64,000 nt of DNA from Episyrphus balteatus (GCF_945859705.1 NC_079134.1:12813545-12877544); one strand, 5' to 3'; counted from the stretch's first letter, positions 24,501 through 36,685 are shown. Numbers and translations are program-made. The notes: generated by a model from the letters alone, not told the origin.

Positions 24501-27500
24501 CGTTGCGTATCTACTTCTTTTCTTCTTTCTATTTCTTTTTTTCTTGTATTCCTAACAATCGAACGATGTTCGTTCGAAGTTAAAACATGTTCTTAAGTCT
24601 GAGTTTTTTTTATTTCATTTTTATTCGAAGATACGAATCTTCGAATCTGAGTTCGAACTTTTGTCCAGAGGCCTCTTAATATTTAAAGTTAATAAACTAA
24701 AAAGAGTTTTTTTAGGAATTTGATCTTCCCATTAATTGAATCATTTATTTGCAAAACATGATAAGTCCATGATTTTAAATTTTTCAGGAGAAGAAAAAAA
24801 CGTTCTATTTTCTTTTGATATGCGTAGAAAAATTTATAAAAAATAAATTCTGTAGAACTCTTGCCTAGCTACAAAATACCGTTTCGTTTTTAATTTTTAT
24901 AGCGATAGCTCAAAAGATAAAAAATAAAAACGCTTTTGGACTTATCATACTTTGCAAATAAACGGATGTGAAATTAGTTTTTAAATGGATATGCAATTTT
25001 GCTTTTAGCCCCAGTCTATCAAACAATTGTATTTGAGAATAAAATACAATGTCCGGACTGCTAATTTAACTTTAAAGTAGCTTTAAACTTAAGATTTTCA
25101 GCCAATAATCTAATATACCATTTACACAAAAAAAAGCTGTTGTTTATTTTCAAAAGATGATAAGTCCGGGACTTATTCTGTTTTTGATACTAAAAAAATA
25201 TTTCGCGTAGCTGTAAAATCGGATATAGATGGAGTAGATAGTTGATATTTTAAAGACAGACGTGGTTATCCCTGGAGTACAAATTTAGTCAAAAAAACGA
25301 ATTTTGAAAAAAAGTGGACTTATCATGTTTTGCAAATAAATGATTCAATTGCTTTTTAGATTGTTTTTTATTTTTTTTTTCTCTTGAATGTCATAGATAC
25401 ACATATAATTATAATGTTAGAAACTCAGATTTAAATATGTATCAAATTTCTTATTTTATTATTTTTTCGGATTATTTCAATATCGTAGGATATTAAAGTT
25501 CATCATGTATAGATTAGACTAATAGAAGTTAGGTCTCTGTATGGAGTAATTTTGTTATCGAAACATACTAAACCCATGCAATTTATTTTATTTATTTTTT
25601 TTTTAATTAAATAATAAATATGTTTCTGAAAAACACATTCCGAAAACACATACCATACATTTCTTTGATGATTCACGCAATTGTACAAAAAAATACATAT
25701 ACAATACAATACAATACAAATGAGTAACACCTTTTTTAGTTGAATTCTATCAACTTATAATTATTTTAACGTGATTAACGGAACTACACTACTTTTTGAG
25801 ATTATATACTAATAAGCATAAGTACAAATAAAATGGCGCCGACGACGCCGTTTGACAAAAGAAGTTTGTGTTGCAATAATTTCAAGAATTATTGTTAGAT
25901 GTAAGTAATCGTCACATAGTAGTAAAATAAGATAACAACAATACAACTTACACTTTTAATATTTAAAAATCAGCTTCACTTACTATGTGTGAACTCATGT
26001 ATTCGTAAAAAAATGATCTTGAGGTAATTAACATGGCATTACGATTATAGGAAATACCAACATTTCAGACTATAATTCTGTAAAAGCTGTAAAAGTAGGT
26101 ACACCCGAAAATGATGAGTCAATTCACTTTGAACAAGTTTTGAAAAGATTTAATTTTTTCAAAAATGGTTCCAACGATTAAAACAAAAAACATGGTTGTG
26201 CAATTTCTATCTTTCGGTGATTTGAAGTTATTTTTTTAACTTTCTCCTAAAGGATTTGACAAAAATAAAAACAATGGAATAGTAACAACTTTTAAGAAGC
26301 AACTTTTAAGCAGCCTTATTATACCTACATAAATCAAAACCAAATAATTAATGATAAAAAAAATTGTCTTTTTTTAATAATTTCTCGAAAACAAGAATCG
26401 GCCAACGCAACACTTGATAGTGAATAAACGACAATTTATGGAGTAAAATCGTCGTTTTTTGACTATCGACTATTGTGTTAGTCGATTCCAATTTAGCCAA
26501 TTGTTATTTTTTTTATTTTGTTTTTAAATGTTGGCCAAATATTGAAGCATCCACTGCCAAAATTGGATATTGAAAGTAAAGATAACGAAAAAAATTTAAT
26601 AAAATTATTCATTTGGTTAAAATTGGTTTATTGAGGAAAGATTAAATAGAAATGAAGTCTAAAGAAATTGTTTACGAAATTGATTTTAACCAAAAATTAT
26701 AATCTTTAGTTTTTAGATTTGTCTGGTTCCTGCACCGTATTTCTTAGAAACATTAAAAAAAAAACTTCACTATATTTCGAGTTTCAATTTTTTTTTTGTT
26801 ATATAACTGGGATATAAAAAGTTATTAAAATTAATATCTTTTAAGAACCAATCTTTAATTTTAGTACAAACTTTCGTTTCTTCTGCCTTAGAATCGCCTT
26901 AAGGACTTTGCACATGAGAGCGACCAACGAATGAAGGAATGGACGAACAAACGAGATTTAACACATTTCTACGACTCAATTTCAAACAAAAAATGATTCA
27001 AATTATAAGAAACCAATTGATACTAATGTTAGAATACTAAAATTTGCATTTTGTTTGCTAAAATAAGAAAAATTTGTACAAACAATTTGGTAGTTACGAA
27101 TTGCAGTTTGGTTGCTACGAATTGTCAAACTCTATTCGCGTTCCACATACCATCCACACTACAGCGAATAAATTGTTCGCGCGCGACTTAACCTCAAAAT
27201 TACTCTTGTTTTTGTTTTCTATTATACAATTCGTCGCTGTCTGCGAATTGAAATATTAACTCATGTGAAAGATTTATGTCAAAATATGCGACCATCCACA
27301 GTTCGCAGTTCGTAGTTCGTAGCTCATGTGCAAAGTCCTTTAGGATGACTTTTATAAACACAAAACGGTGAAGTTTTTTTTTTGTAATTTCTGATTGAAC
27401 CCCATTTTTCGTCAAAAAAAAAAAGTTATCTGCTTCTTGCACTATATTATATATAGTATTATACATATATTTACAAATAAAAATATTTTTTTTTATTACT

Positions 27501-30500
27501 GCTTTGAATATTTTCAATTTATTTTTCTACAAATGCATATTAATTGAAGAATTCGAGTGGCCAACTTTTTGCGAAAACCATCATTGTGTTATAAAAAAAA
27601 AGAATACAAAATACTAATATTCAATAAAACAAAACATTTATTAAGAATAGAAACTTTTATAATATATGTAGGGAAAAATTTACATTTTTATATTTCGATT
27701 TTAATAAAGAGAACAATGTAATACTTAAGTTAAGTGCCCAAAATAATCAGTCACGCCTGACAAATACTTAATGGCAAGTGGCAGTTAATAGCTTATTAAA
27801 TTTATTACAAAGTTACATTTTCCTAAACCACCAAAAAATTGTCAAGAATTTATTTAAAAAGTACACACTTTTTTATCTCTTTATCAATAATAAAAATTGA
27901 TAAACTGAAAAAACTAAAATCTTTGATATCGAAACTATGCGTTGCGTTAGAATCGTAAATATTTTCTAAAGTAACAAAAAACGGTGGCGGTAAGTAAATT
28001 ATTGTATCCAAACCAGTGAAGTCCTATGCAGAAAAATTTGTTCTTGCAGGGCTTTTATCAAAACATCAAAAGCTAGCAGCAGTTCTTTTTGAACTAAATT
28101 TATGACTTGATTAAACTTTTTTTTTTTGTAAAATATGAAGCAAACATTTCCAGCAGACTAAAATTTGAAGAATAAAAGTTAAATAAATATTGATCCAGCT
28201 GTTAAGCTTAGATATATTCAAGGTTAAATCGACAGCTAAAGTCTTTTATTAAGTGATCATGATTGATTTTGATTTTCAAAAGGTGTATCAGTGAAAATAA
28301 TCAATTTTAAGCTATTGCATAGATTTTAACGCAGGCCTGGCATGGGGTGTGAACCAAAAAATATATTTACGAAAATTAGTAACGAAAAATTATTACGCCG
28401 CACACATCGATGGTTTACTAAACGTATATGGTAAATGTGTACATGTACATGGTACGAACAGGGATGCCATTCTAGCGACTTTGTCGCTAGATCTAGCGAC
28501 ATTTCAACTTCTTCCGAGACAAAAAATATTTTGATGTCGCTAGATTATTTCTAGCGACTTTTCTAGCGACTTTTGAAGCCGAGCATTTCTGAGATCTGAG
28601 ATCTTAAAGCAGTGAACAAATATTTACTTTGTGCAATGGAAAGAACTGCATGATAGTTTTAAATTTTGGGGAGAAGTTTCAAAGTACAAAGATAAAGCCG
28701 GTGTCAATACTTATCAAGAATTATTTGAGCGAGCTGGAACTGTGATGTCACTTCCCCATTCTAATGCTGAAGTTGAGCGCATTTTTAGTACGATGAACCT
28801 TGTGAAAAATAAAACCAGAAATAAATTGTCAACAAAAAATTTAAATTCTATTATTCTTATTCGAAATCAGCTTAAATTACTTAACAGAAACTGTCATACC
28901 TATGAACTACCAGAAATCGTTTTAAAAACAAATGTATTTAAAAATAATTCTGTTGAAGTTCTTGCAACTGAGAATATTGAAGAAATCGATAGCGATCTTT
29001 TTGTATGTGTAATACTAAGTATTTTATTCCAAAAGATTTAAGAATTATCTAGATATCTAAATACCTATTAACAATGAGACTGAATTTTTTTTTTTGTTTT
29101 ACCTTTATTTGTTTTTTGGCTCTAGCCCTAAGTTTGTTTGTTTGAATTTTTGAAAAAAAAAAAAAAAATTAAGTTATTCATTTTTCCATGACATTACGAT
29201 GGTAGAGAATGCCAAAAAAGTGGGTCCCGGAAGTCCGTCTGTCTGTCTGTCTGTCAGTCTGTCTGCATAAGGAGCTACAGCCTAAACGGATGGACCGATT
29301 GATGTCAAACTTGGTATGTAGCGTTATTTGGCGACTCTCCAGAGGGGTTTTTTGGACCAAAAATAACGGTACTTGTCATATACCGATTTTAGTAAAATTG
29401 AAATATCTCAAAAACGGCTCCAACCTGTTGTTTAAAAATTAAAATGTTAGTTTTAAGCTAAGGTCTATCTTCTAATGAAATTTTTTTTTTTGGAAAATCA
29501 TTATTAACGGTACCTGCCATAGAACCGTTTTTTTTAAATTCGATTATCTCCGAAACTGCTTATTCGATTTCAACGAAACTTTTTGTGAAACAATTTAAAT
29601 ATATAAACCAAAAAACAAATTTCCAAAGAAATAATTTTTGGATTTAAAAAAAAAATTTGAAATTTTTTTTTTTTTTTTAATCAAATTTTCGAAAACGTAT
29701 TTTAAATGTATTTTAAAACATTTTTTCCAAAAAATTATTTATAAAAAATTAGTTTTTTTAAAAAACAACTCTAACGATTTTGAAATTTTTTTTTTAAATG
29801 CATCTTAACATATCAATCAAAACTGCATACTTGCTTTGGAGAGCAATTTGATTTCAGATTTTATTTTATTTAAAAAAAAAACGAATTTTATTTTTTTTTC
29901 CAAATTTCTATATACAAAGTCTTAAAAATTTAAGCAACTTTAACTCTAAGAGCAAGTTCGTGCTACCCAGTCGTGCATTTTATTTTATTATACAATGATA
30001 AAGTACATCATTGTATTATTTCTCCAATCTAATTAGAAAACAAAATTTTAGATTTAGATAAAATATCGATCTAGTTATCGAACATTGGTCTCGATTTCTA
30101 TTTTGTGTGGTCAGATTTTGATTTAATATCTAGCTGTACCTACATACGTAAGTAGATTTTGCGTTTTAATTAATTTTTATTGTACCTTAATCAAATTCAA
30201 AATAGAATCAATTAAAACACTTTCAATATAACGTTCAGACTCATATGTATAATATAAATTTATTGCTGTCAAAGTCATTAAAAAAAAAGCATATTAAAGA
30301 AATTATATTCCTTGTTACTATTCGTCTATTCTGAACTAATTTTATTCGTAGCCAGATTATAAAAACAAATACCAACAATCTTTTGATACGGCTATAAAAA
30401 ACCTTAATTCAAAATGTTTCCATGATTTGGGTTCATCAAGAGTCAAAATAATGACTTCGATAACTTTTGGATCAATTTTCTATAAGTACCCTACCCTTCT

Positions 30501-31096
30501 TCTCATTTCATGAACTTAAAAACCCTGCTTGCTAGTTGCTCTCTCGCCACCGTTCAGTAATCAAAATACACTTCATGTCCATTAGTGTAATTACCCCTGA
30601 CTGATAACCGACACTATTTCAATAACAAAATGCACCTACTTGTTGCTCCTATCATTTTACAATATTAAATTCACATTGCAATCAAACTAATGACCCGAGT
30701 TTAGGTATTTGCCAATGTGGCTAATCCAACCCTCAGACTAATAACATTAACAAAACTATTGACCCAACATTTCCAACAAAAATAAATACTTCAATATTAG
30801 ATATCAACTCAAACAACTTACTCTGTATAAAAGAAGACTCCAGTAGGTGATATAAATATCCCAGAACCAATAATCGTTCCAACTATGATAGCCACTCCAT
30901 TCATCAAGGTCAGCTTGCGTTTGAGTACAATCTTATCAGTGCCTTCGTCGTCATCATCTGCCGCCGCACTTGATGGGGATTCCTTCAGCGGTGCAGTCTT
31001 TCTACTTTCACTCAATGCATTCGCGGCACCATTTCTATCAAACATATCAGCCGACAGTGGAACTGTCTCCACGTTGTTATCTACTTGACGCGGCAT
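18553..31096 (-). CDS. SLC7 amino-acid transporter light chain (LAT1/JhI-21/minidiscs type), 7 exons
   Basis: Coding exons are 31096-30822, 24152-23957, 23658-23556, 23326-23059, 19391-19067, 19008-18884 and 18820-18553. All junctions are GT-AG, phases agree, and the total is 519 codons plus stop. The protein is a 12-helix APC-fold exchanger of large neutral amino acids in the plasma membrane. Seen: a 60-residue polar N-terminus with an acidic run (residues 47-51), helix 1 with the G-S-G-I-F substrate motif (77-81), the C-Y-A-E-L-G-T region, a loop cysteine (C176, F-E-D-C-S-P-P) at the position that in LAT1 forms the disulphide to the CD98 heavy chain, F-A-F-G-G-W-N-Y-L-N-F in helix 6, and W-K-N-K-P-K near the C-terminus. 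JhI-21 and minidiscs are both candidates; I cannot separate them. Introns 1 and 4 are large and transposon-rich. Confidence 0.93.
20035..20292. mobile_element. MITE with long terminal inverted repeats in SLC7 intron 4
   Basis: The arms CATATTATTCACTAGTTTAA (from 20042) and their inverted counterpart ending at 20285 pair over about 80 bp. The centre carries AAAATAGTTAT/ACTATTTTTT motifs shared with the MITE at 2303-3314. No clear TSD was found. Confidence 0.6.
21058..21480. repeat. GTCTGTCTG/GGAGCTACAG repeat family, copy 1
   Basis: Starts AGGTGGGTCCGCAAGTCCGT and, after about 265 bp of unrelated sequence, continues GGAGCTACAGCTTAAAAGGA and AAAAATAACGGTACC. The same two blocks are adjacent at 29218-29370, so this copy appears to carry an insertion or rearrangement. 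Confidence 0.5.
21870..22101. mobile_element. Tc1/pogo-like MITE, 232 bp
   Basis: Left end CAGTAGCGAGCAAAAAAAAT and inverted right end ATTTTTTTTGCTCGCTACTG, flanked by TA (21868-21869 and 22102-22103). A partial internal copy of the end (GACGAGCAAAAAAATGC) lies near 22048. There is no transposase. Confidence 0.8.
22370..22495 (-). repeat. Candidate tRNA-derived SINE head
   Basis: The minus strand reads GGTGCAATAGTTAGGCTTAT (A-box-like) and, about 25 bases further, GGTTTGAGTTC (B-box-like), an arrangement close to a tRNA 5' half, T arm and SINE head. It lacks a full cloverleaf, so it is not called a tRNA gene. Confidence 0.45.
24734..25350. mobile_element. Inverted-repeat element with repeated GATAAGTCC motifs, SLC7 intron 1
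   Basis: The terminal block TTGAATCATTTATTTGCAAA at the left pairs with TTTGCAAATAAATGATTCAA at the right. GATAAGTCC/GGACTTATC motifs recur inside near 24760, 24948, 25157 and 25316. No confident target duplication was found, so the superfamily is unknown. Confidence 0.6.
26391..26506. repeat. Imperfect 115-bp hairpin (MITE-like)
   Basis: AAGAATCGGCC...AACACTTGATAGTGAATAAACGAC on the left pairs with GTCGTTTTTTGACTATCGACTATTGTGTTAGTCGATTCC on the right, giving arms of roughly 45 bp with scattered mismatches. Confidence 0.5.
26902..27339. mobile_element. PIF/Harbinger-like MITE, 438 bp, TTA target
   Basis: Termini AGGACTTTGCACATGAG and inverted CTCATGTGCAAAGTCCT, flanked by TTA at both ends (26899-26901 and 27340-27342). 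The interior holds repeated TTGCAGTTTGG/GTTCGCAGTTC motifs. TTA duplication and a GCACA-containing terminus suit PIF/Harbinger. Confidence 0.8.
28459..29041 (+). pseudogene. hAT transposase remnant (C-terminal dimerisation domain)
   Basis: The start CAGGGATGCCA at 28459 looks like an hAT terminus and is followed by at least six CTAGCGAC-type subterminal motifs on both strands (28470-28575). The open frame 28631-29041 encodes the hAT C-terminal domain: Y-Q-E-L-F-E-R-A, S-L-P-H-S-N-A-E-V-E-R-I-F-S, then N-K-L-S-T-K-N-L-N-S-I. The catalytic N-terminal two thirds are missing and no matching right terminus is visible, so this is an internally deleted, dead copy. It lies in SLC7 intron 1, antisense to the gene. 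Confidence 0.75.
29205..29600. repeat. GTCTGTCTG/GGAGCTACAG repeat family, copy 2
   Basis: GTGGGTCCCGGAAGTCCGTC, a (TCTG)n microsatellite (about 29237-29264), GGAGCTACAGCCTAAACGGA, and two AACGGTACYTG(T/C)CATA blocks at about 29368 and 29508. It is followed by roughly 300 bp of A/T homopolymer-rich sequence. Confidence 0.6.
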
Positions 31097-34000
31097 TATT
31101 AGACTTTGTGTACTTATAATTCACGTTCAAATTAATATTAACACGCTTTTGAACTTAATATCACCTACTCACGCTGCTGAGCTGGTGAAACAAAACATGT
31201 ACACTAATTTCAATTGATTAATTGGGTTTTCCTCAAAAACAAAAATGGAACAGAAAAAATAATTACAAAAAAAGGTGTGATGGTTCACTTTAAATTTGTA
31301 TTAAACAACGAAAAAAACACGGGCTTCTTTTTGTCTGATGCAATAACAAACGATGAGTAAATTTAGCCTTGTTGGCAAATACATTCGTATATTTGCGCCA
31401 AAATGTACCCAAAATATAATTTAAAAAAAAAACAAGGAATTCACTTTGCGAACATACAATAAAAACCGGAAGAATTCAGCTTTCTTTCTTTTTTGTTGTA
31501 GGTACACTTTTATCTCAAAAACTTGTTTAACAGACGAATTTGGAGATTGTGAGTCAATGACATTCCCAATATCTTCATGGTGTACCTTTTAAAATGCAAC
31601 AAAAAAAGGTTCCTTTTGCAAAACTTTAAAACATTCAACAGAAGAAAAGATAAATTCGATTGTTGAATTCGATAAAACACAATAAGTTATAACGGAGGAA
31701 TTGCATCTTGCTTTGAAAACCGCCTCGTGAAAACTAAACTTTGAGCATAAATTTAAGGTTTGTTGTAGCGAATTGTTTGAAAAGTCTCATTTCCAATGAG
31801 TTCATTCTTCATTTTGGTTTGGATAAAGTAAGAGAAAATATTTAGGTACGTGATACGTCATCGTCAATTCTATGAACGTGTACAACATCTACCCTCAACG
31901 CCAGTCAATTTTATATGGTATTGGTATACGTAAAAGTGAATAACATTTACGTTGTTGATTTCGTTCATAAAAGCTTTTGATAAAAGTTGGATATTCTCTT
32001 ACATTATTGATAGGGTTACCTATGTAACAGCTTGAATTTGAATTCAAATAGACACTTTCTTCCTGTAAAAAGTTCTCTCCAAAACCTTTGCCTGCCTACA
32101 TTTTGGATAGAATTAAGATTTCTTAAGTAACCTTAAGTAACTACTGAAGAACCGCCTCTTTGACTATTCAGAACGACCAGCTGTAAAAATTCTGCCTTGA
32201 TTTACATAATAATTGGAATATTATTAAAAAGTTTTAAAATCTAGGGCTAAGAAAGAAAATAAATAGTTGTTGGATGTTTGAAGATACCTGAGGAAGGATT
32301 AATTAAAGAGTGTGGATACCCGGGGATTTGTTGTTTTAATTTTTTTAATAAACCTTAAACTGTAACGAACATTTTAAGACATGTTATGTATCGAAACATT
32401 AAAATTGGCCAAATTATAGACAGGAAGCGACTACAGGTGGTCGACTTTTTTTCTTTAGCGATTATCTCGAAATTATATTTCTTGACCTGGTACCTTCGAG
32501 ATCTCAGAAATTATACGTTACAATGTAATTCTTGAAACCTTTTATAATATTGAGTTAAAAATAATAATATTCAGTAATTGTCATCAAACGCCACAGCTAT
32601 GCATTCTATGAGGCATGCACAAGCACTTTCGCAGACATCAACTTAGTTAAATTTTTAGCCCTGAGCCTAACAAATTCCATCTGACTCAGGGATTAAAATA
32701 AACTGACCAAACGCTGCCGCTGTGTATTCGATGGATCAGTTGTAGGTAGACCAATATTATAAAAAGAAAAAGATCTTCAGCGACGAGATCCATTTTTTTG
32801 GTGAATATCAATATTTCTACAACCACAATTTGGGGAAAGTTCGTTTTTTGATGTGGACTGTGTGGTGATCGAATTACAATCCATCAGTCCGTAGGTACTT
32901 CTCCAAGGGAACCAATTAAATTTTTCTAGTCCAAATTGGATTGGTTAAATTTGAAGAAGATGTTGTTTTAAAAGGGGAATGGAAAGTGCCCGAAACTTGT
33001 CCTACGACCACGTTAAGTAAAGTTAGACTTTTTAATAGTGGGTTTTTTAGTGGGTTAGTTATAATAAATTCACTCTGCCTCCCTTCGAATTCGATAAATA
33101 CGAAGTTGGTCGCTAATTGCTTCGTAAATAAATTTGACACTATTAAAAGAGTGCTATGGACAAATTTTCGGTTTTACTCACTCCAAAAATGATCATACTA
33201 ATAAAATTTGTTTAAAAGAACATCAAAGAAAGTATCTAGGTCATCAGAAGTCTTACTGCCCGCCCAGCTTGAATTATCATTTCAAACTTGCATGGTTTCT
33301 CTCTTAAAAGTTGTTGACCAGTGTCAAGCGGAGTGTCTGGTAGTACCTTAAGCAAATAATCAAATAAGCACAAACAAGTTTCTTTTAATCTGGAAGTATG
33401 CCTAATCACAGGAGAGAGTAATCATTTTTTGTATTTTCTTCCTGCATTATGTTCAAAGAATTATTTTCTCGACAAAGAACTGTCAAAACTAAAACCCAAT
33501 AGAAGCAATATTATTTCTTAAATATGATGTGTTCTACATAAAGAAATTCTGTTAGTCGTATTTTGAGCTTAAGATATCCGATTACGTACTTTAATCATAT
33601 TGATTTTGCTAATAAACTTCGATATCTCAAACACATTTCATCATAAATATTTCGTCGAATTCTACGAAAATCAATTTTACTTCGGGAACTAAAAAAGCAC
33701 TTAAAAATCTTACTTTATCCCAAATAACTTCAATTTATTGCACTTTAAATACTGTTTACGCGAGATTTTGTTTTAAAAAATATTTTTTTTTAATGAAAAA
33801 AAAAATCGTATTCATATGAGACAATCGGCAACTCTTTTTATTAAACAGTAATAAAATCTTCACCACTTAAGAGACAACGCTTCTTTCCATTTCCATTTGT
33901 ACATGCGCGACTTTAAAGAGACATATCACATCACTTCATAGTAATCAGATAAATTCATCATTCCAATAAGAACCACATGGTCACTTCACTTGAATTAATC

Positions 34001-34985
34001 ATCATAACTAAAATATTTCCATTTTATGTTTTCATTTATTTTGTTAGATATAAACTAAATTGATGTGACATCATATAAATTATGATGACACTTCAAATAT
34101 TATTTCTATTATCAGTTGGGATTTATTTAATTCACTTTTGAAGTACTATAGGCTTCCTCAATTAAAGATTTAGACAATCTTATCAGAAATAAAATAAATT
34201 ATAGCCGGCTTTTGTATAAACTTCTTGTCGGTTTATCGGTAAACTAAATTTATTTTCTCACAGTAATTTGAATAAAGGGAAACCACCCAAAACCCTTCTT
34301 GGTTTAAGGGTAGTTTTCTATTTCTCATCATATCGGATATCCATGTTGTTCAACAGCGCATGTTTGTATTTTCTTTGAAGAAATATGTAAGAGTTTGGTT
34401 ATATTATGAAGGACTTAAGAAAAATTAAAATAAACATAAGCTTTTTCGTTGCAAGGTTAGAAAAGCATTGACCATAAAGGGTATATGCTTGAATCTTCTT
34501 TTCTTTATGGTGGTTGTTGAAAAAGTTGCTTGATCTTTTAAGCAATGTCAAAGTTTACAAAAAGTTAAAATAAAGCAAAAAGTAAAAAAGGTAAAAATTT
34601 TATTTGTACTAGTTTTACTTGTGAGCATAATTTGTTGACGAAAAATAAAACATGTATTTGAACAAAAAGTTGGTTTCTTAAAAGTTAAAAGGTAATTTAG
34701 CTTGTTTCTATAGATATTAAAAGGTTTAATCTTTAATTTAACTGCTAAACAAAGTTTTGCATTTGGGACTGAGCTTTTCAAAATCTTTTTGGAGTACTGA
34801 GTACTGACAACGAAGTTGTAGTCAGAAAATTCTATCACGTCAATAAAAAAAAATACCGTTAGAAAATGCAGAATTTTGTTTAAAGTTAAAGGAGTTAAAG
34901 GGCCAAAGATCGTAGAATAACAGTTTTAAATGTTTTAAGCCCTCACCAAATTTATTTGACTTATCTTAAGATAACCTTGTGGATG
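31097..34985. other. Intergenic region upstream of the SLC7 gene
   Basis: Contains the SLC7 promoter and 5' UTR, not delimited. An open frame pair at 32916-33192 has no recognisable domain and I do not call it. No transposon with defined ends found in this part. Confidence 0.35.
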
Positions 34986-35183
34986 CCGCTTCTGTAAGAT
35001 ACAAAGCAACAAAATGCGAAACGACGCGACACAATGCGACACGACGCTTTATAATGTAACACAACCCACCACAACGTGACACAATGCCACAAGATCCGAT
35101 ACAACGAGAAAGAACGCAACACATAACACCGCAACACAACACAACAAAAACACAACACAACGCAACACAACACTACACTACAC
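34986..35183. repeat. Degenerate ACAACRC-type satellite, left part
   Basis: A purine/cytosine strand made of variations on ACAACACAAC and ACGACGCGAC. It is interrupted by the hAT element 35184-36563 and resumes at 36564-36685. Confidence 0.8.
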
Positions 35184-35424
35184 CAGGGATGGGACTTTGC
35201 TGCAATTGCAGTAGATCTACTGCATTTTCTTCAAGAAACAAATCAACTGCCTTTAAATAAAATCTACTGCACTTTTTGTTTTACAAAAAAAAAAAAAAAT
35301 TATCAGCCTATTGTGAATTTCATGTGAACAAGATTTCACCCGAAAAAATTGAATTTTACTTTTATTTCTATTATGAGTTCCGTGAAAAAAGTTGTCGACG
35401 TTCGGAAAACTCCCCGTATTTTTT

Positions 35425-35643
35425 ACCGACTTCCAAAAAGGAGGAGGTATTTAATTCGTCTGTATTTTTTGTTTGTTTGTCATGTTTGTTACCTCATAAC
35501 TTTGGACTGAGTAAACTAATTTTGATGATTCTTTTTGTATTAGAAAGCTGGGGCCTGCAGTGTGGTCCCATTTCAATTTTGTACAGTTCTGGCTATGAGA
35601 AAAACCATAAAAGCCATAAAAGTTTTTAACCATGGAAGTCGGT
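35425..35643. mobile_element. ACCGACTTCC-family MITE, copy 2
   Basis: Left ACCGACTTCCAAAAAGGAGG and right TGGAAGTCGGT; the interior is almost identical to the copy at 15871-16085. Nested in the hAT element 35184-36563. Confidence 0.75.
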
Positions 35644-35687
35644 TGTGTTTTTTTGATAAAAATGATTATTTCATGTAATGGGCGAGG

Positions 35688-36085
35688 CAGTGTGGCCAGA
35701 GCCGGCTATTTATCGCCAAACAAGCTCCTTGAACATTTCACTGGCTACTTAAAATTTAGATTTTCGATTTATCGGAATTTCGTTTTTTTAATTTTGAACT
35801 TGGCGACTTAAGGCTCCTTTGAAATCAAAGCATTTTACAACAAAAATCCATTAGAGATGTGAACAGAGATAAGCAATTTGCATACATTTTTCATTATTAA
35901 CTACTACTAATTTAATTTCATGCCCGTTAATGAGCATAAAAACCAGAATATACAAATATCAACAAATCTAATAGCAAAAAAAAAACTGTATGCGTTTTTT
36001 AGGCCATATTTTAAAAAGGCTATTTTTGGCTCCAAGATTTTTCAAAATCGGCTCCTTGCTTCTTAAATATTCTGGCAACACTCTG
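35688..36085. mobile_element. Short hAT-like element, CAGTGTKGCCAGA family, copy A
   Basis: Left CAGTGTGGCCAGAGCCGGCT and right ATTCTGGCAACACTCTG. The flanks GGGCGAGG and CTGCGAGG agree at 6 of 8 bases. Interior GGCTCC-rich blocks match the element at 43322-44290. It is nested in the larger hAT element. Confidence 0.65.
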
Positions 36086-36563
36086 CGAGGTAGTCGACAG
36101 ATCTCTTCTCACTTAAAGTTTTTTGGCGAACAAAGAACTTGTTTTGCCGTTTTTAAATTCCATGCCAACAAAAATGTTTCGTGTGGAAAATTTCCACGTG
36201 AATCTCATGTAAAAATATTATCAGCATATCGGCCAAAACCACGAATCTGCAAAATTGTAGTTTTGAGAAAAACGACTTCAAAGTTCCGACGATATTATTT
36301 ATATTATTTGTTTGATCGTTATTCTGAATGCAGTCAATCTCATTCTAATACGTAACGTGTATTTGAAGTATAATTAATACAACAATGCATACATTTTTGT
36401 TTTGCTCCGTTTTTGTTATATTTTCTAATAAGAAATGAATGTTTAGTTTTTGTTATTTTTTATGAAATTCTAAAAATATAAAAATCTACTGCGATAAAAA
36501 TGAATCTACTGCGTTATATGTTCAAATCTACTTCGACATTTTTTTCAAAAAGTCCCATCCCTG

Positions 36564-36685
36564 CACTACACAACACACTACAACACAAAACAACACAACA
36601 CAACACAACGCAACACAACCATCACAAAGCAACACAACACTACACAGCACAACACAACGCGAAACGACATAACGCGAAACGTTTT
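36564..36685. repeat. Degenerate ACAACRC-type satellite, right part
   Basis: Continuation of the array interrupted by the hAT element: ACAACACAACAC and AACGCGAAACG units. Confidence 0.75.

Larger units (their letters stand above)
35184..36563. mobile_element. hAT-like element, CAGGGATGGGACTTT ends, 8-bp TSD
   Basis: Perfect inverted termini CAGGGATGGGACTTT/AAAGTCCCATCCCTG with the duplication CACTACAC on both sides (35176-35183 and 36564-36571). TCTACTGC motifs cluster near both ends (about 35210, 35266, 36485, 36504, 36526 variant) and probably mark transposase-binding sites. No transposase remains. Two other elements are nested inside (35425-35643 and 35688-36085). The host is a degenerate satellite, so chance identity of the TSD is somewhat more likely than usual, but the exact 8 bp and TIR agree. 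Confidence 0.85.

Noticed and set aside
32916..33192. Pair of antisense open frames in the intergenic region
   Set aside because: Neither product has a recognisable motif; considered as a possible retroelement fragment but nothing supports it.
35990..36355. Open frame of 121 codons
   Set aside because: It spans the end of one hAT element and the interior of another, so it is repeat sequence and not a gene.
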